A DNA stretch of 59,565 bases from Clostridia bacterium (GCA_017994115.1 JAGOLK010000002.1:13827-73391); one strand, 5' to 3'; positions 36,651 through 45,935 are shown, counted from the first letter of the stretch. The notes: generated from the sequence alone by a model not told the origin. Numbers and translations are program-made.

Positions 36651-37163
36651 GTGTTTAAGAAAAGAATCCTATTCTTTTGCACCGGCCTTGCCCTGCTGGC
36701 AGCATCACTTCAGGCTTTGCCCCTCATTTTCGGAGCAGCATTTGCTTTTGCAGCATTATTGAATGGATTCCCTATATATTTAGCGGCACGGCTCAGCTAT
36801 ATACTGGGAATACTGGTTTATCTTTCAGCCGCAGCCCTATTGGGTTTTTATAATCCCTGCGAAGCCCTTTTTTTCATCTGTACAAACGGCATAATAGGGC
36901 TTTCCCTGGGCATAATAAAAGACCGCTTCAGGAGTATCTATCCCGTCCCTGCTCTTTCTGCACTGTTGGATATCGCAATACTGTTCATAGTCAATTACCG
37001 GTTCGGCATAAGCATTTTCAGCCCTTCTGCCTTTAGTACCCCTGCCAGTCAAGCTGCCGCCCTCCTGTTTCCCATGTATTTATATTGCTTTATATACCTG
37101 AAGCTGGCAATGTCTTTGGATAAGCTTATTCACAGATACATCGAACTGGACATCCATCCATGA
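36651..37163 (+). CDS. Small multispanning membrane protein, unknown function
   Basis: 170 residues starting at a GTG, 6 nt after a G-rich ribosome site. Five hydrophobic segments, for example ILFFCTGLALLAASLQALPL, LSYILGILVYLSAAALLGFY and AAALLFPMYLYCFIYLKLAM. The pattern is reminiscent of small DUF2232 or ECF-S-like membrane proteins, but no diagnostic motif is seen. It converges on the M23 peptidase gene with a 3-bp gap. Confidence 0.6.
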   Translation: MFKKRILFFCTGLALLAASLQALPLIFGAAFAFAALLNGFPIYLAARLSYILGILVYLSAAALLGFYNPCEALFFICTNGIIGLSLGIIKDRFRSIYPVPALSALLDIAILFIVNYRFGISIFSPSAFSTPASQAAALLFPMYLYCFIYLKLAMSLDKLIHRYIELDIHP

Positions 37164-37166
37164 CTT

Positions 37167-38105
37167 TTATCGGATAAAAGCCAGAGGATCCCTTTCCATA
37201 AGCGACTCAGGATTTATATACAGGGTTCCTATTGTAGTTGACCAATGCAAATGAGGGCCTGTTGAGAAGCCTGTCGATCCTACCTCTCCTATGATGTCGC
37301 CTTTATTAACTTCAGCCCCTTCCTCTACAAGAAGCTTGTCAAGATGGGCATAGGAACTGTAGATATTGCAGCCATGGTCAATTATTATTGTATTCCCCGT
37401 GACTTTAAGCATCATTGATAGCCTTACCACTCCATTATTGGCTGCCTTCACAGGAGTACCCCTGGCTGCTGCTATGTCAATGCCTGAGTGCCTTCCGGAC
37501 TCTTCCCTGTTAATGTATCTTATCATACCAAACTCAGTAGAAACCTTTCCTTCAACCGGTCTTATAAACTTGCCCTCCCATAGGGGGTTTTCAGAAGTTA
37601 CGGATTTTGCCCTATCGGTATGAACCTTATCCAAATTCAAATTATCATCGCTTCTCTGTTCCTTCTGAGTAGCCGAAACAGTAAGGTGCTGCTCCACAAA
37701 CTCTTTATGGAGAACCTTAAAGATTTCCTCTTTTTCAGCTGCAATTTCACCATCCCTCAGAACCTGAACCTTGCAGCTGTAATCCCCTTCTTTTGTTCTG
37801 CAGCTTGTTCCAACTACAGCCAGCCTTCCCTCCATAAAGCTGAAAAACCTCGGCTGTCCCTGCACAAAAGCAGTGGATACCTGAATATCATCCCTTTCCG
37901 TCAGGCCCTTGAGATATATTGCGAAGCAATCTCCGGGCAGCAGTTCCGTCTCTGAGAATATAATTTCCGGCACAGGCTCCGGTATAGGCTCCGGCTCCGG
38001 TTCCGCTTTCTCAGGCACAAAATAATCCTCCTGCAAGCCTATGACCCCGCAGACAGAAAAAAACAGAATACAAAATATAAGTGCTTTTATAAAATATTTA
38101 CCCAT
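37167..38105 (-). CDS. M23-family (LytM) endopeptidase, membrane-anchored
   Basis: 312 residues. An N-terminal hydrophobic segment (FIKALIFCILFFSVCGVIGL) is followed by an acidic Pro/Glu-rich linker (EKAEPEPEPIPEPVPE) and a beta-rich region. The C-terminal LytM domain has zinc motifs RHSGIDIA (HxxxD) and PHLHWS (HxH). It cleaves peptidoglycan cross-bridges outside the membrane, or activates sporulation processes as SpoIIQ-like proteins do. AGGAG precedes the start. Confidence 0.88.
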   Translation of the reverse strand: MGKYFIKALIFCILFFSVCGVIGLQEDYFVPEKAEPEPEPIPEPVPEIIFSETELLPGDCFAIYLKGLTERDDIQVSTAFVQGQPRFFSFMEGRLAVVGTSCRTKEGDYSCKVQVLRDGEIAAEKEEIFKVLHKEFVEQHLTVSATQKEQRSDDNLNLDKVHTDRAKSVTSENPLWEGKFIRPVEGKVSTEFGMIRYINREESGRHSGIDIAAARGTPVKAANNGVVRLSMMLKVTGNTIIIDHGCNIYSSYAHLDKLLVEEGAEVNKGDIIGEVGSTGFSTGPHLHWSTTIGTLYINPESLMERDPLAFIR

Positions 38106-38135
38106 CCCAAATTACTCCTTGCAGCCTGTAAAGAT

Positions 38136-38167
38136 ACAGGCAGCCATACATTTGAACGGCTGCCTGT
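38136..38167 (-). terminator. Hairpin after cheW
   Basis: ACAGGCAGCC and GGCTGCCTGT form a 10-bp stem with a 12-nt loop, 20 bp after the cheW stop. The tail ATCTTT is only weakly U-rich. Confidence 0.6.
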
Positions 38168-38187
38168 GCCTCATATTACTATTTTAC

Positions 38188-38619
38188 TCAAGCCCCTTCT
38201 GCATACAACCCATCAAAATTAAGCAATATATACATGCTCCCGTCATCTTTCTTTCCTATACCGTTTATATATTTGCTGCTGATATTCGATACGACTTCCG
38301 ACACGGGTTCTATATTCTCGCTTTCCACGGTAATCACGTTTGATGCTTCATCGACAACGAAACCGGCTATAGTGCCTCCAGTATCGGCCACGATTATCTT
38401 TGTACTGTCTTCCGTGCCCGTATCTTCAAGCTGGAACCTCTTCTTGAGGCTTATTACAGGAATGACATTGCCCCTCAGATTAAGCACCCCTTCAACATAA
38501 TCGGGGGTATTGGGTATCATTGTGGGCCTCCTGTAAGGAACAATTTCGTTAACCTTAAATATGTCTATGGCGTATTCCTGCTCATTCAACCTGAATAGAA
38601 CCAACTGCATCATATCCAT
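38188..38619 (-). CDS. CheW-like chemotaxis coupling protein
   Basis: 143 residues from the ATG at 38619 behind GGGGGTG. One CheW domain: QLVLFRLNEQEYAIDIFKVNEIV, NTPDYVEGVLNLRGNVIPVISLKKRF and IAGFVVDEASNVITV. CheW couples chemoreceptors to the CheA kinase. It is isolated from other che genes here, so it may belong to a secondary signalling array or act as a stand-alone adaptor. Confidence 0.92.
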   Translation of the reverse strand: MDMMQLVLFRLNEQEYAIDIFKVNEIVPYRRPTMIPNTPDYVEGVLNLRGNVIPVISLKKRFQLEDTGTEDSTKIIVADTGGTIAGFVVDEASNVITVESENIEPVSEVVSNISSKYINGIGKKDDGSMYILLNFDGLYAEGA

Positions 38620-38807
38620 TGAAGCACCCCCTTTTTTAATCAACTGATTATTCTTATATCTTATATTTCGACATTCTTATGAGAATTCCTTCTTATCCGC
38701 ATAACAGGGAGTGAGACACTACTTTTGCGACGAAAAATTTTTTTCATGATATATATATGATATAATTAATAAAATATATTTGATTTTCAACCGGCGGAGG
38801 TAAAACA

Positions 38808-40301
38808 ATGAATAAAATAATGTACAAGAGTACCAGAGGAAGAGGTGGGCTGATTACTGCATCGGCCGCTATACTTAAAGGCATCGCAGATGATGGAGGC
38901 CTTTTTGTCCCGACTGAAATACCAAGGCCCGAAATTTCCCTGGAAAAGATGATAAATATGGACTACAAAAGCCTGGCATACCACATTATGAAGGATTATC
39001 TGCAGGATTTTGAAGAAGCTGAAATACGCGAATGTATTGATAAGGCCTATGATGAAAAATTTGATACACAGGAAATTGCACCTGTAGTAAAAAAATCAGA
39101 TGTGTATTTTCTGGAGCTTTTTCACGGGCCAACCCTTGCCTTTAAGGACATGGCATTGTCCATACTTCCATATCTTCTAAAAACCGCTGCCAAAAAACAG
39201 ATGCTGGATAAGGAAATCGTAATACTCACTGCCACCTCGGGAGACACTGGGAAAGCCGCCCTGGAAGGCTTTGCCGGAGTGCCCGGCACCAAAATTATCG
39301 TGTTTTTCCCGGAAAGCGGAGTCAGTGAAGTTCAGAAATTGCAGATGGTTACCCAGACAGGCGAAAATACATATGTAATAGGCATACGAGGAAACTTTGA
39401 CGATGCTCAGACTGGTGTGAAGGAAATGTTCTCCGACAAAAAGCTGCAAATGGATATGTCAGCCGCAAACTTGGTATTTTCTTCTGCAAACTCCATAAAC
39501 ATAGGCAGGCTGGTTCCCCAGATAGTGTATTATTTCCACGCTTATCTGCAGCTTTGCAGAATGGGTGACATTAAAGCCGGTGAAGAGATCAACTTTACCG
39601 TACCCACCGGAAACTTCGGCAATATACTGGCAGGATATTATGCCAAAAAAATGGGGCTCCCTGTCAGGCACCTTATATGTGCTTCAAACGAAAACAAAGT
39701 GCTGTATGATTTCCTGAACACGGGAATATATGATAAAAAGCGCAAATTCATCACAACCATGTCACCCTCAATGGATATACTTGTTTCAAGCAACCTGGAA
39801 AGGCTTCTGTTTTATCTTTACGGTGAAGACAGCAGTATGGTAGGCGAGTTAATGACACAATTGTCCGGTAAAGGTGCATATATGATAAATGACAATGTGA
39901 AAGACAAACTGGATGATTTTTACGGATATTATGCATCTGAGGCAGACACTGCGAAAGCAATAAGAAAAATGTATGAAGACTGCGGATATGTTATTGACAC
40001 TCATACGGCCGTTGCTTTTTCAGCATACGGAAAGCACAGGAAGCAGAAGTGCGATGAAAATATAAAAACAGTGATTGTTTCAACAGCCAGCCCCTATAAA
40101 TTTACGTCAGACGTAATGAAATCAATAGATTCCAGGTACTCGGGCCAAAACAGCTTCCAGCTGATAAAAGAGATGAGCAGACTTACCGGGGCAGAAATTC
40201 CAAAGGGTATCAGGGATTTGGACAGCAGGCCTGTAATTCATAATACTGTTTGCAATAAAGATGAAATAAAGAAACAGGCAGAAAAAATTCTTGGTTTATG
40301 A
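38808..40301 (+). CDS. thrC: Threonine synthase
   Basis: 497 residues, the long fungal/E. coli-like class. N-terminal YKSTRGRGG, then FHGPTLAFKDMALSILPYLL containing the PLP lysine, ILTATSGDTGKAALEGFAG (phosphate cup), and FTVPTGNFGNILAGYYAKKMGLP. It converts O-phosphohomoserine to threonine. GGAGG lies 7 nt before the start. It is not beside hom or thrB. The stop abuts the convergent response-regulator gene. Confidence 0.95.
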   Translation: MNKIMYKSTRGRGGLITASAAILKGIADDGGLFVPTEIPRPEISLEKMINMDYKSLAYHIMKDYLQDFEEAEIRECIDKAYDEKFDTQEIAPVVKKSDVYFLELFHGPTLAFKDMALSILPYLLKTAAKKQMLDKEIVILTATSGDTGKAALEGFAGVPGTKIIVFFPESGVSEVQKLQMVTQTGENTYVIGIRGNFDDAQTGVKEMFSDKKLQMDMSAANLVFSSANSINIGRLVPQIVYYFHAYLQLCRMGDIKAGEEINFTVPTGNFGNILAGYYAKKMGLPVRHLICASNENKVLYDFLNTGIYDKKRKFITTMSPSMDILVSSNLERLLFYLYGEDSSMVGELMTQLSGKGAYMINDNVKDKLDDFYGYYASEADTAKAIRKMYEDCGYVIDTHTAVAFSAYGKHRKQKCDENIKTVIVSTASPYKFTSDVMKSIDSRYSGQNSFQLIKEMSRLTGAEIPKGIRDLDSRPVIHNTVCNKDEIKKQAEKILGL

Positions 40302-41003
40302 TTATTCACCGCCGAACTTATAGCCTACACCATAAACAGTCAATATGTATTTTGGTGATTTTGCATCCGGTTCAATCTTTTGGCGGAGATTCTTCACATG
40401 GGTATCTATGGTTCTGTCGTAGCCTTCATAATCTTCGCCCAGCACAAGGAAAACAAGCTCATCACGGGTAAAGGCCTTCTGGGGGTATTTCACCAGGGCC
40501 ATTAAAATCTTGAATTCATTTGGAGTAAGGTTAACAGGCTTTCCGTCTCTTTTTACCTCATGTCTGATACTGTCCACCACCAGTTCCCCATCATTGAAGG
40601 ACAGCACATCGGACAGGGGTATTATATCATTCCCGGAGCGCCTTAAAAGAGCCATGACCCTTGCTGTCAATTGCCGCGGGCTGAAGGGTTTTGTAACGTA
40701 ATCATCAGCTCCTATTCCAAGGCCGGTCAGTATGCTTTCCTCTTCCACCTTCGCAGTAAGCATTATTATCGGCACTCTTGATTTTTTTCTTATGCTCCTG
40801 CAAATATCCTCTCCTGACATGTCAGGAAGCATCAAATCCAATATTATCAGATCGGGATTTATTCTCTCAAAAATCTCCAGAGCTTTGCTTCCGTTATAGG
40901 CTGTATAAACTTTATAACCGCTTTTCGTCAAATATGATTCAACTACTTCTGCGATTTTCTCTTCATCATCAACCACAAGTATCCTTTTTGCATTTTCATT
41001 CAC
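40302..41003 (-). CDS. OmpR/PhoB-family response regulator, orphan
   Basis: 233 residues with a GTG start 6 nt after GGAGGG. The receiver domain has the acidic pocket VVDDEE, phospho-acceptor Asp56 in LIILDLMLPD, a Thr in MLTAKVEEE and Lys in VTKPFSPRQL. The C-terminal winged helix (VNLTPNEFKILMALVKYPQKAFTRDELV, YDRTIDTHVKNLRQKIEPD) binds DNA. No histidine kinase adjoins it, so its partner is elsewhere and its regulon is unknown. Confidence 0.93.
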   Translation of the reverse strand: MNENAKRILVVDDEEKIAEVVESYLTKSGYKVYTAYNGSKALEIFERINPDLIILDLMLPDMSGEDICRSIRKKSRVPIIMLTAKVEEESILTGLGIGADDYVTKPFSPRQLTARVMALLRRSGNDIIPLSDVLSFNDGELVVDSIRHEVKRDGKPVNLTPNEFKILMALVKYPQKAFTRDELVFLVLGEDYEGYDRTIDTHVKNLRQKIEPDAKSPKYILTVYGVGYKFGGE

Positions 41004-41039
41004 GGCAATCCCTCCTTACAAGCATTATACCACAACAAA

Positions 41040-41651
41040 CTACCCAAATATTCCCAAGTGCTCAAAAAGAATCTTCAGTCCAATACATATCAGTATGAAT
41101 CCTCCGACTTTCTCAGCTTTCTTTTTCAGCAAACCGCCGCACTTGTTTCCTATATATACTCCTGCAAAGCATATTGCAAAGGTTATCGCTCCAATCAAAG
41201 CTGAAGATTGTATTATTGAAACTCTCAAAAATGCAAAGCTTATACCGACTGCCAGGGCATCTATGCTTGTAGCCACGGCAAGAACAATCAATCTGCCCAT
41301 GCTCAGCGGGTTTTCACATACTGTACCCTGATTTGATACGGCTACCTCGCACATTCCCTCAACACCTTCTTCTTTATCCTCCCCGCAAGCCTCCTTTATC
41401 ATTTTGCCTCCTATGAAAGCCAACAAACCAAAGGCTATCCAATGGTCCACACTTACTATGTAATCTTTGAACTGGGATCCTGCAAGCCAGCCTATTAAAG
41501 GCATCAATGCCTGAAACACCCCGAAATACAAGCCGACTTTCAATGCATGCCCGATTTTAAGTTCCCTGATAATGATTCCATTGGTTACCGATACTGCGAA
41601 GGCATCCATCGAAAGGCCAACCGCAATTAAAACAATTGATAGTATATCCAT
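41040..41651 (-). CDS. mntP: Manganese efflux pump MntP
   Basis: 203 residues from the ATG behind GGAGGAGAG. Six membrane helices in two repeats, each with the family motif: AVGLSMDAFAVSVTNG and VATSIDALAVGISFAF, whose aspartates are essential in MntP. A hydrophilic Cys/Glu-rich loop (EACGEDKEEGVEGMCEV) lies between the halves. It exports Mn2+. A yybP-ykoY riboswitch with a terminator precedes it, so it should be switched on by high manganese. Confidence 0.93.
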   Translation of the reverse strand: MDILSIVLIAVGLSMDAFAVSVTNGIIIRELKIGHALKVGLYFGVFQALMPLIGWLAGSQFKDYIVSVDHWIAFGLLAFIGGKMIKEACGEDKEEGVEGMCEVAVSNQGTVCENPLSMGRLIVLAVATSIDALAVGISFAFLRVSIIQSSALIGAITFAICFAGVYIGNKCGGLLKKKAEKVGGFILICIGLKILFEHLGIFG

Positions 41652-41711
41652 GTCTCTCCTCCATTCATGCTTCTTAAGTACCGATGCATTTTGATTTATG
41701 TTGTGCAAACA

Positions 41712-41850
41712 AAAAGAGACTATGTATAACAAAAACGTTATACATGAGTCTCATTATTTCAGGCAAGCCAGACGTTTCCATCAGTATGTTGACATTGCCG
41801 CACAAACGTGCCAATTACTCCCCCATGTTGACTTCCAACTTCTAACCTTA
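41712..41850 (-). promoter_or_regulatory. yybP-ykoY manganese riboswitch controlling mntP
   Basis: On the minus strand the leader contains GGGGGAGTAATTGGC, then a hairpin, then the distal partner ending CTGAAATAATGAGACTC, resembling the yybP-ykoY aptamer. It is followed by a rho-independent terminator: GAGACT plus ATGTATAAC with GTTATACAT plus AGTCTC (41716-41752), then TTTTTGTTTG. Mn2+ binding would favour the antiterminated form and mntP expression. No tool search was possible. Confidence 0.82.
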
Positions 41851-41879
41851 ATTATAGACAAGTTCCCACTGTTTTACAA
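41851..41879 (-). promoter_or_regulatory. Promoter of the mntP riboswitch transcript
   Basis: TTGTAA and TATAAT separated by 17 bp on the minus strand, just upstream of the aptamer. Confidence 0.7.
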
Positions 41880-41991
41880 CTACTTTTTTGGGGCTGGAAT
41901 TTGTCAATATTTCCGGTAACCTAACTTCAGCATTATCATAATATGTAACTGGGGACATACCAATTTTTTTAAAGACATTGGAGGTGAAAGT

Positions 41992-42219
41992 ATGGCGAGT
42001 AGATTTATGAAAGGCATCAAGTGTACTCCTGCGGAGCCGTCCCAAAAAAAGAATTTCAGGTATGAAGAATTCCTGATTCTGATTCTGTTGTTTGTTCTGC
42101 TTGCCGCGAGTCCTTCTTTGGGATTGGACAGCAGTTATTTCTTTATCATTATTATGGCTGTTATTGCTCTTGGTGGTATAGATAAAGCCTTTGGGTTAAC
42201 AAGAGGAAACATTGTATAA
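41992..42219 (+). CDS. Small hydrophobic protein, 75 aa
   Basis: Starts behind GGAGG. A basic, Cys-containing N-terminus (FMKGIKCTPAEPSQKKNF) precedes two hydrophobic stretches, EFLILILLFVLLAASPSLGLD and SYFFIIIMAVIALGGID. It is a paralogue of the 80-residue protein at 42571, with the same L-rich core, G-[LI]-D-[SN]-x-[YF]-F-[FI]-I-I-[IL] motif and length. Such small proteins in spore formers are often spore-associated, but no function is known. It has its own strong terminator. Confidence 0.65.
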   Translation: MASRFMKGIKCTPAEPSQKKNFRYEEFLILILLFVLLAASPSLGLDSSYFFIIIMAVIALGGIDKAFGLTRGNIV

Positions 42220-42236
42220 ACGATTCGATAAAAAGT

Positions 42237-42259
42237 CTGGCCCGGCCGGCCAGTTTTTT
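42237..42259 (+). terminator. Intrinsic terminator
   Basis: CTGGCC and GGCCAG around CGGCC, followed by T6, directly after the small gene at 41992. Confidence 0.85.
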
Positions 42260-42372
42260 ATTGTTTAAATGCCCAGGCATATGCTCTGAAAGTAACCAAA
42301 TTATAAATATTACATAGTATGGAGTAGGACATGTAAGGGCTATCCCTCATTATTCAAGGAGGAGGTGAGACC

Positions 42373-42510
42373 ATGCCGCTCGGCTATGGTTATGGTTATG
42401 GTTATGGATACGGGTATCCATGGTATAACTACGGATACGGATATTCTTATCCATTTTACAGAAGCTATTTGGACTTCCTGGCATTGACAGCATTTTTCAT
42501 TTTGGTTTAG
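42373..42510 (+). CDS. Gly/Tyr-rich spore-coat-like microprotein, 45 aa
   Basis: A strong AAGGAGGAGGTG lies just before the ATG. The peptide begins MPLGYGYGYGYGYGYGYPWY, continues with more Tyr-Gly pairs, and ends in a hydrophobic segment (LDFLALTAFFILV). This resembles YjcZ-type and other small sporulation proteins, with an aromatic-glycine tract plus one membrane helix. Function unknown. It lies between two paralogous small genes on the same strand. Confidence 0.6.
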   Translation: MPLGYGYGYGYGYGYPWYNYGYGYSYPFYRSYLDFLALTAFFILV

Positions 42511-42570
42511 CAGCTTTCAATGAATCAACTTTAGATAAGTCCAAAATTTTCAAGGAAAGGGGGGTTAAAT

Positions 42571-42813
42571 ATGGCAAATAGTTTTGGAGGAGTAAACCCA
42601 TGCGGCACGCCTGATTTTTGCCGGCAACAAGCAGTATCACCTTTTGAAAAGAAGTGTGACGGCAACGGCTTCCTGCTTCTGCTTCTTCTGTTCATACTGC
42701 TGGCGGCAGGTCCATCCTGGGGTATTGACAACAACTTCTTCTTCATCATCATACTTGCAATAATCGCCTTTGGCGGTTTTGGAAGAACCTTCGGCTTCAA
42801 TGGCGTATTCTAG
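42571..42813 (+). CDS. Small hydrophobic protein, 80 aa, paralogue of 41992
   Basis: Behind AAAGGGGGG. Four cysteines in the N-terminal part (NPCGTPDFCRQQ, KKCDGNG) precede a Leu-rich helix (FLLLLLLFILLAAGPSWGID) and NNFFFIIILAIIAFGGFG. It aligns over most of its length with the protein at 41992. Recent duplication or selection for two variants is possible. Terminator at 42834. Confidence 0.65.
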   Translation: MANSFGGVNPCGTPDFCRQQAVSPFEKKCDGNGFLLLLLLFILLAAGPSWGIDNNFFFIIILAIIAFGGFGRTFGFNGVF

Positions 42814-42833
42814 CAGGCTCACGAACAGCAAAA

Positions 42834-42856
42834 GGCCTAACCTTTTCGGTTAGGTC
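42834..42856. terminator. Bidirectional hairpin terminator
   Basis: GGCCTAACC and GGTTAGGTC around TTTTC, between the convergent small gene and the LuxR regulator gene. The minus strand continues CCTTTTGC, the plus strand TTATGC. Confidence 0.65.
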
Positions 42857-42870
42857 TTATGCTTTCTATA

Positions 42871-45387
42871 TCAAATAATACTGAGTTCTTTCGCCCGGAG
42901 GACCGCATCCTTAGCATTGTTTACACCCAGCTTTTGATAAGCCAATTTGGTATGGTATCGGACAGTATTAATTGAAAGGCCGGTCAGTTCAACGACTTCA
43001 GCATTTTTATAACCTTTGGACAGTAATTCGATCATATGTTTTTGCTGTGCCGAAAGCTTTACCTGTTTTCGGCCCATGTTGGTAATTATTCCTTTATACC
43101 GCTTTGACTGTTCATAAACCGACATGTACACAGCTTTCATATAAGCGCTGCCGGGCATAACCGCTCCATTCCCCGTATCAGCCTTTTTTATCAGTTTTTT
43201 TAGAGCCGGTAAAATCGCATTACCCTCATCCGCAAATACTCTGATATAACAGTAGGGTTCCATATCCAACAGGGTTTTTCGAAGAAGGGCGGAAGCTTTT
43301 GCTTCTCTGTCCGTCAATCGCAGAATAACGGTCAGCAGCACGGCGGCTTCAGCCACATCAAGAAGCCTGTGATTATCCGTACACAGCTTCCAAAGCTTTT
43401 CACAGAGTAATTCCGCTTTTTCATATTCTCCAAGAACAATATAAGCCCTTACAGTTGTAAAATGCAGAAAAATCTTATGCAGCTCAGGATAATAGGATTC
43501 GGTAATGAAATAATTTTCAAGCCATTCCTTTGCAGCGCTGCTGTCGCCGTCCAGGAGCTTCAGCTTTGTTTCATAAGCTGAGAATACAGGAAGCAGGTAC
43601 AGCAGCTTTTTCGCTTTCAATAAAGCTTCAATTTCTTTCCTGCACCGGGCGGCTTTCTCCTCTTTACCAATTGCATATAGACAAAAGACAATCTGCATCC
43701 TGGACAGAAATTCGAGTTCAGGTGTAACGGAAGCCGGATTTTCAACCACAAGCGAAAGCGCATCCTGAATCCGGTTTTGTTCATACAGCAGGCCGGCGCG
43801 TATTCCCGATTCAATGACGGCATACTCACTGCCCAAAAGAGATGAAAACACAAGAGAGAATTCGGCGAAATGCTCCTCAGTGTTCAGCGCATAATGGGAA
43901 TAATCCCTGTAAGTCCTGTGGAAATAAGGCATGTTATGGCTGATTATTTTTGGGATATTCGCGGGATTTACATCAAGGGGGACAGCGGCTGCCTGCAATC
44001 TTGCAATCTGTTCCGTAAACGTATATCTTTGATCTGCAGAATACACAAAAAGCGAGATTCCGAGCAGAGCTTTGTTCTCCCGGACAATATCGTAAATCCT
44101 GTCATATAGCTTGTCCGAATAGAAATGTAACTCTGCAGCATCGCCGAACAAAAGAGCACACCAGGCACAACTGACATATAAACACGGATTTTGCTCCAGG
44201 ATTTCTGCCGGCAGCTTGTTAATGAAATACAATTTGGACATTTCCGAGCTTGATTGAACGTTAAACTTCATAAAATGATACAAGGCATCGGCAATCCCCT
44301 TGCCGAAGTTACACTTTATATAAAAGCAAAGTGCGTTGAAAAAATCCCCTGAATCAAAATAATAATTTGCCGCCCTCTGATACAAAGCCTGCAAATCTAT
44401 TTCAGTCTCCTCCAATAACTCCTCCCGCAAGAAATCCAGAAACAAATTATGGTATCTGTATTCGGCCTCCCTACGGCTGAGAAACATATTTTCGCCAAGC
44501 AATTGGAGAAGAATTTGCCGGCTTTCCGGGTTCTCAGTAATCTGCCGGCAAAGATCTGCTGAAAATTTATCCACAACGGCGGTCTGCAGCATAAACAGTC
44601 GCAAGCCCCTGTCAAGCTTATCCCATATTTGTGCCTTGATATATTTGCGCAGAGGATTACTTGGAGATTTTTCACCCGGATAAAAATCTCCGCTCATTGC
44701 CAGAGCGTTTACCGCGATAGCCCAGCCTTCGGTCATGGCGTACACTCCTTCAGCCTCCCTCTCGGTAAGGAAACGGCCGTAGCTTGCGAAGTGCTGCCGT
44801 ATTTCATTTCCTTTAAATGCCTGCTCATCAGCACCGATACAAGCAATTTTTCCGCTTTCTTCGTATTGGAAAAAAGCCTCCGGCAGCTCGTTGCGGCTTA
44901 ATATCATAATAGTAACTGATAACGGAAGCCGCTTAAAAACATATATCAGAGACTTAATGATTTCTTTATTGGTAATGAGATGGAAGTCATCAAACACAAG
45001 AGCATATTTACAATCCTCAAAAGAAAGCAGTGAGAGGATCTCGATGGCGTATTCAACCGGTGATGCACTAAATTCCGGGATTTTGATCAGTTCCGCCAGA
45101 TTTTCCTCATGGGGGACTGCAGAAAAGAGCGCCATACAGAAAATTCGATAAAAGCCTGCCAGTGTGTTATCATATGCGTCAAGGCCAATCCAGATGATTT
45201 TGTATTCAGACTCCCTCAGCCACAAAAGGGTGGATACGGTTTTCCCGCTGCCGGCAGGCGCATGTATGTAAATGCATCTTTTTTCGCTGGCTTTCCTATA
45301 GACATCCATCAGCAGAGTACGCGGAGCACATATCTCGGGAAGGTTTATAGGAACAAGCTTTTCGGTTTTATATTTCTGAGGGTTCAT
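42871..45387 (-). CDS. MalT-like LuxR-family regulator with STAND ATPase
   Basis: 838 residues, start behind AAGGAGG. The N-terminal NTPase has Walker A HAPAGSGKTVSTLLWL and Walker B ALVFDDFHLI. A long TPR-like helical sensor occupies about 340-750. The C-terminus is a LuxR helix-turn-helix: LSAQQKHMIELLSKGYKNAEVVELTGLSINTVRYHTKLAYQKLGV. MalT-type proteins oligomerise with ATP and an inducer to activate promoters. It is transcribed away from the operon starting at 45593, its likely target. Confidence 0.88.
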   Translation of the reverse strand: MNPQKYKTEKLVPINLPEICAPRTLLMDVYRKASEKRCIYIHAPAGSGKTVSTLLWLRESEYKIIWIGLDAYDNTLAGFYRIFCMALFSAVPHEENLAELIKIPEFSASPVEYAIEILSLLSFEDCKYALVFDDFHLITNKEIIKSLIYVFKRLPLSVTIMILSRNELPEAFFQYEESGKIACIGADEQAFKGNEIRQHFASYGRFLTEREAEGVYAMTEGWAIAVNALAMSGDFYPGEKSPSNPLRKYIKAQIWDKLDRGLRLFMLQTAVVDKFSADLCRQITENPESRQILLQLLGENMFLSRREAEYRYHNLFLDFLREELLEETEIDLQALYQRAANYYFDSGDFFNALCFYIKCNFGKGIADALYHFMKFNVQSSSEMSKLYFINKLPAEILEQNPCLYVSCAWCALLFGDAAELHFYSDKLYDRIYDIVRENKALLGISLFVYSADQRYTFTEQIARLQAAAVPLDVNPANIPKIISHNMPYFHRTYRDYSHYALNTEEHFAEFSLVFSSLLGSEYAVIESGIRAGLLYEQNRIQDALSLVVENPASVTPELEFLSRMQIVFCLYAIGKEEKAARCRKEIEALLKAKKLLYLLPVFSAYETKLKLLDGDSSAAKEWLENYFITESYYPELHKIFLHFTTVRAYIVLGEYEKAELLCEKLWKLCTDNHRLLDVAEAAVLLTVILRLTDREAKASALLRKTLLDMEPYCYIRVFADEGNAILPALKKLIKKADTGNGAVMPGSAYMKAVYMSVYEQSKRYKGIITNMGRKQVKLSAQQKHMIELLSKGYKNAEVVELTGLSINTVRYHTKLAYQKLGVNNAKDAVLRAKELSII

Positions 45388-45592
45388 AAAACACCTCCTT
45401 GTATTATTAAACTCATTATATCCAAAACTGTTAAATTATTCAATTGAATCAGGCACATATTCCCACATTATTGCCTTAAATCTCCCAAAATAATTTTCAA
45501 TGACCCCACATCAATGTAGTTTAATAATCATATATGCCATATTATAATGAAATAAAGATACCGGACTATATTAAGGAAAGGAGATGTCAGAA

Positions 45593-45934
45593 GTGGAGCG
45601 GCTTCTTGTCAAAAGCTTTGATTTTTCCATCCGCATCACAGAGCTGATTAAATACCTTGAAAGAGAGAATAAAAGCTTTCCTTTGAGCGGGAGACTGCTT
45701 GCATGCGCAACCGGAATAGGCGTATGCATGAAACAGGCCGCATCCGCCGGCAGTATGTCCTTTGAAACCAATCAGAAAGCATTGAGCTATGCTTCAGAAG
45801 CGGAATACCTGCTGGAACTGATGGAAAAAACAGAATACCTGACTGAAAAGCAAAGCAAGCCCATCCTTGGCGATTGCCGGGGGCTTATGTCGGCTATTGC
45901 AGCTTTGAATATCAAACAGAAAGGAAAGGATTAA
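45593..45934 (+). CDS. Four-helix-bundle protein (23S rRNA intervening-sequence-type)
   Basis: 113 residues if the GTG at 45593, 9 nt after AAAGGAG, is used; the ATG at 45584 is directly against the Shine-Dalgarno. The sequence VKSFDFSIRITELIKYL, FPLSGRLLACATGIGV, FETNQKALSYASEAEYLLELM and a final LMSAIAALN follows the four-helix-bundle family first seen in 23S rRNA intervening sequences, whose role is unresolved. First gene of the lipoprotein/SLH operon. Confidence 0.7.
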   Translation: MERLLVKSFDFSIRITELIKYLERENKSFPLSGRLLACATGIGVCMKQAASAGSMSFETNQKALSYASEAEYLLELMEKTEYLTEKQSKPILGDCRGLMSAIAALNIKQKGKD

Positions 45935-45935
45935 C

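Noticed and set aside
38644..38807. Possible T-box or other leader before thrC
   Set aside because: No GGGTGGNACC-type box or antiterminator/terminator pair is visible; the interval is short and AT-rich.
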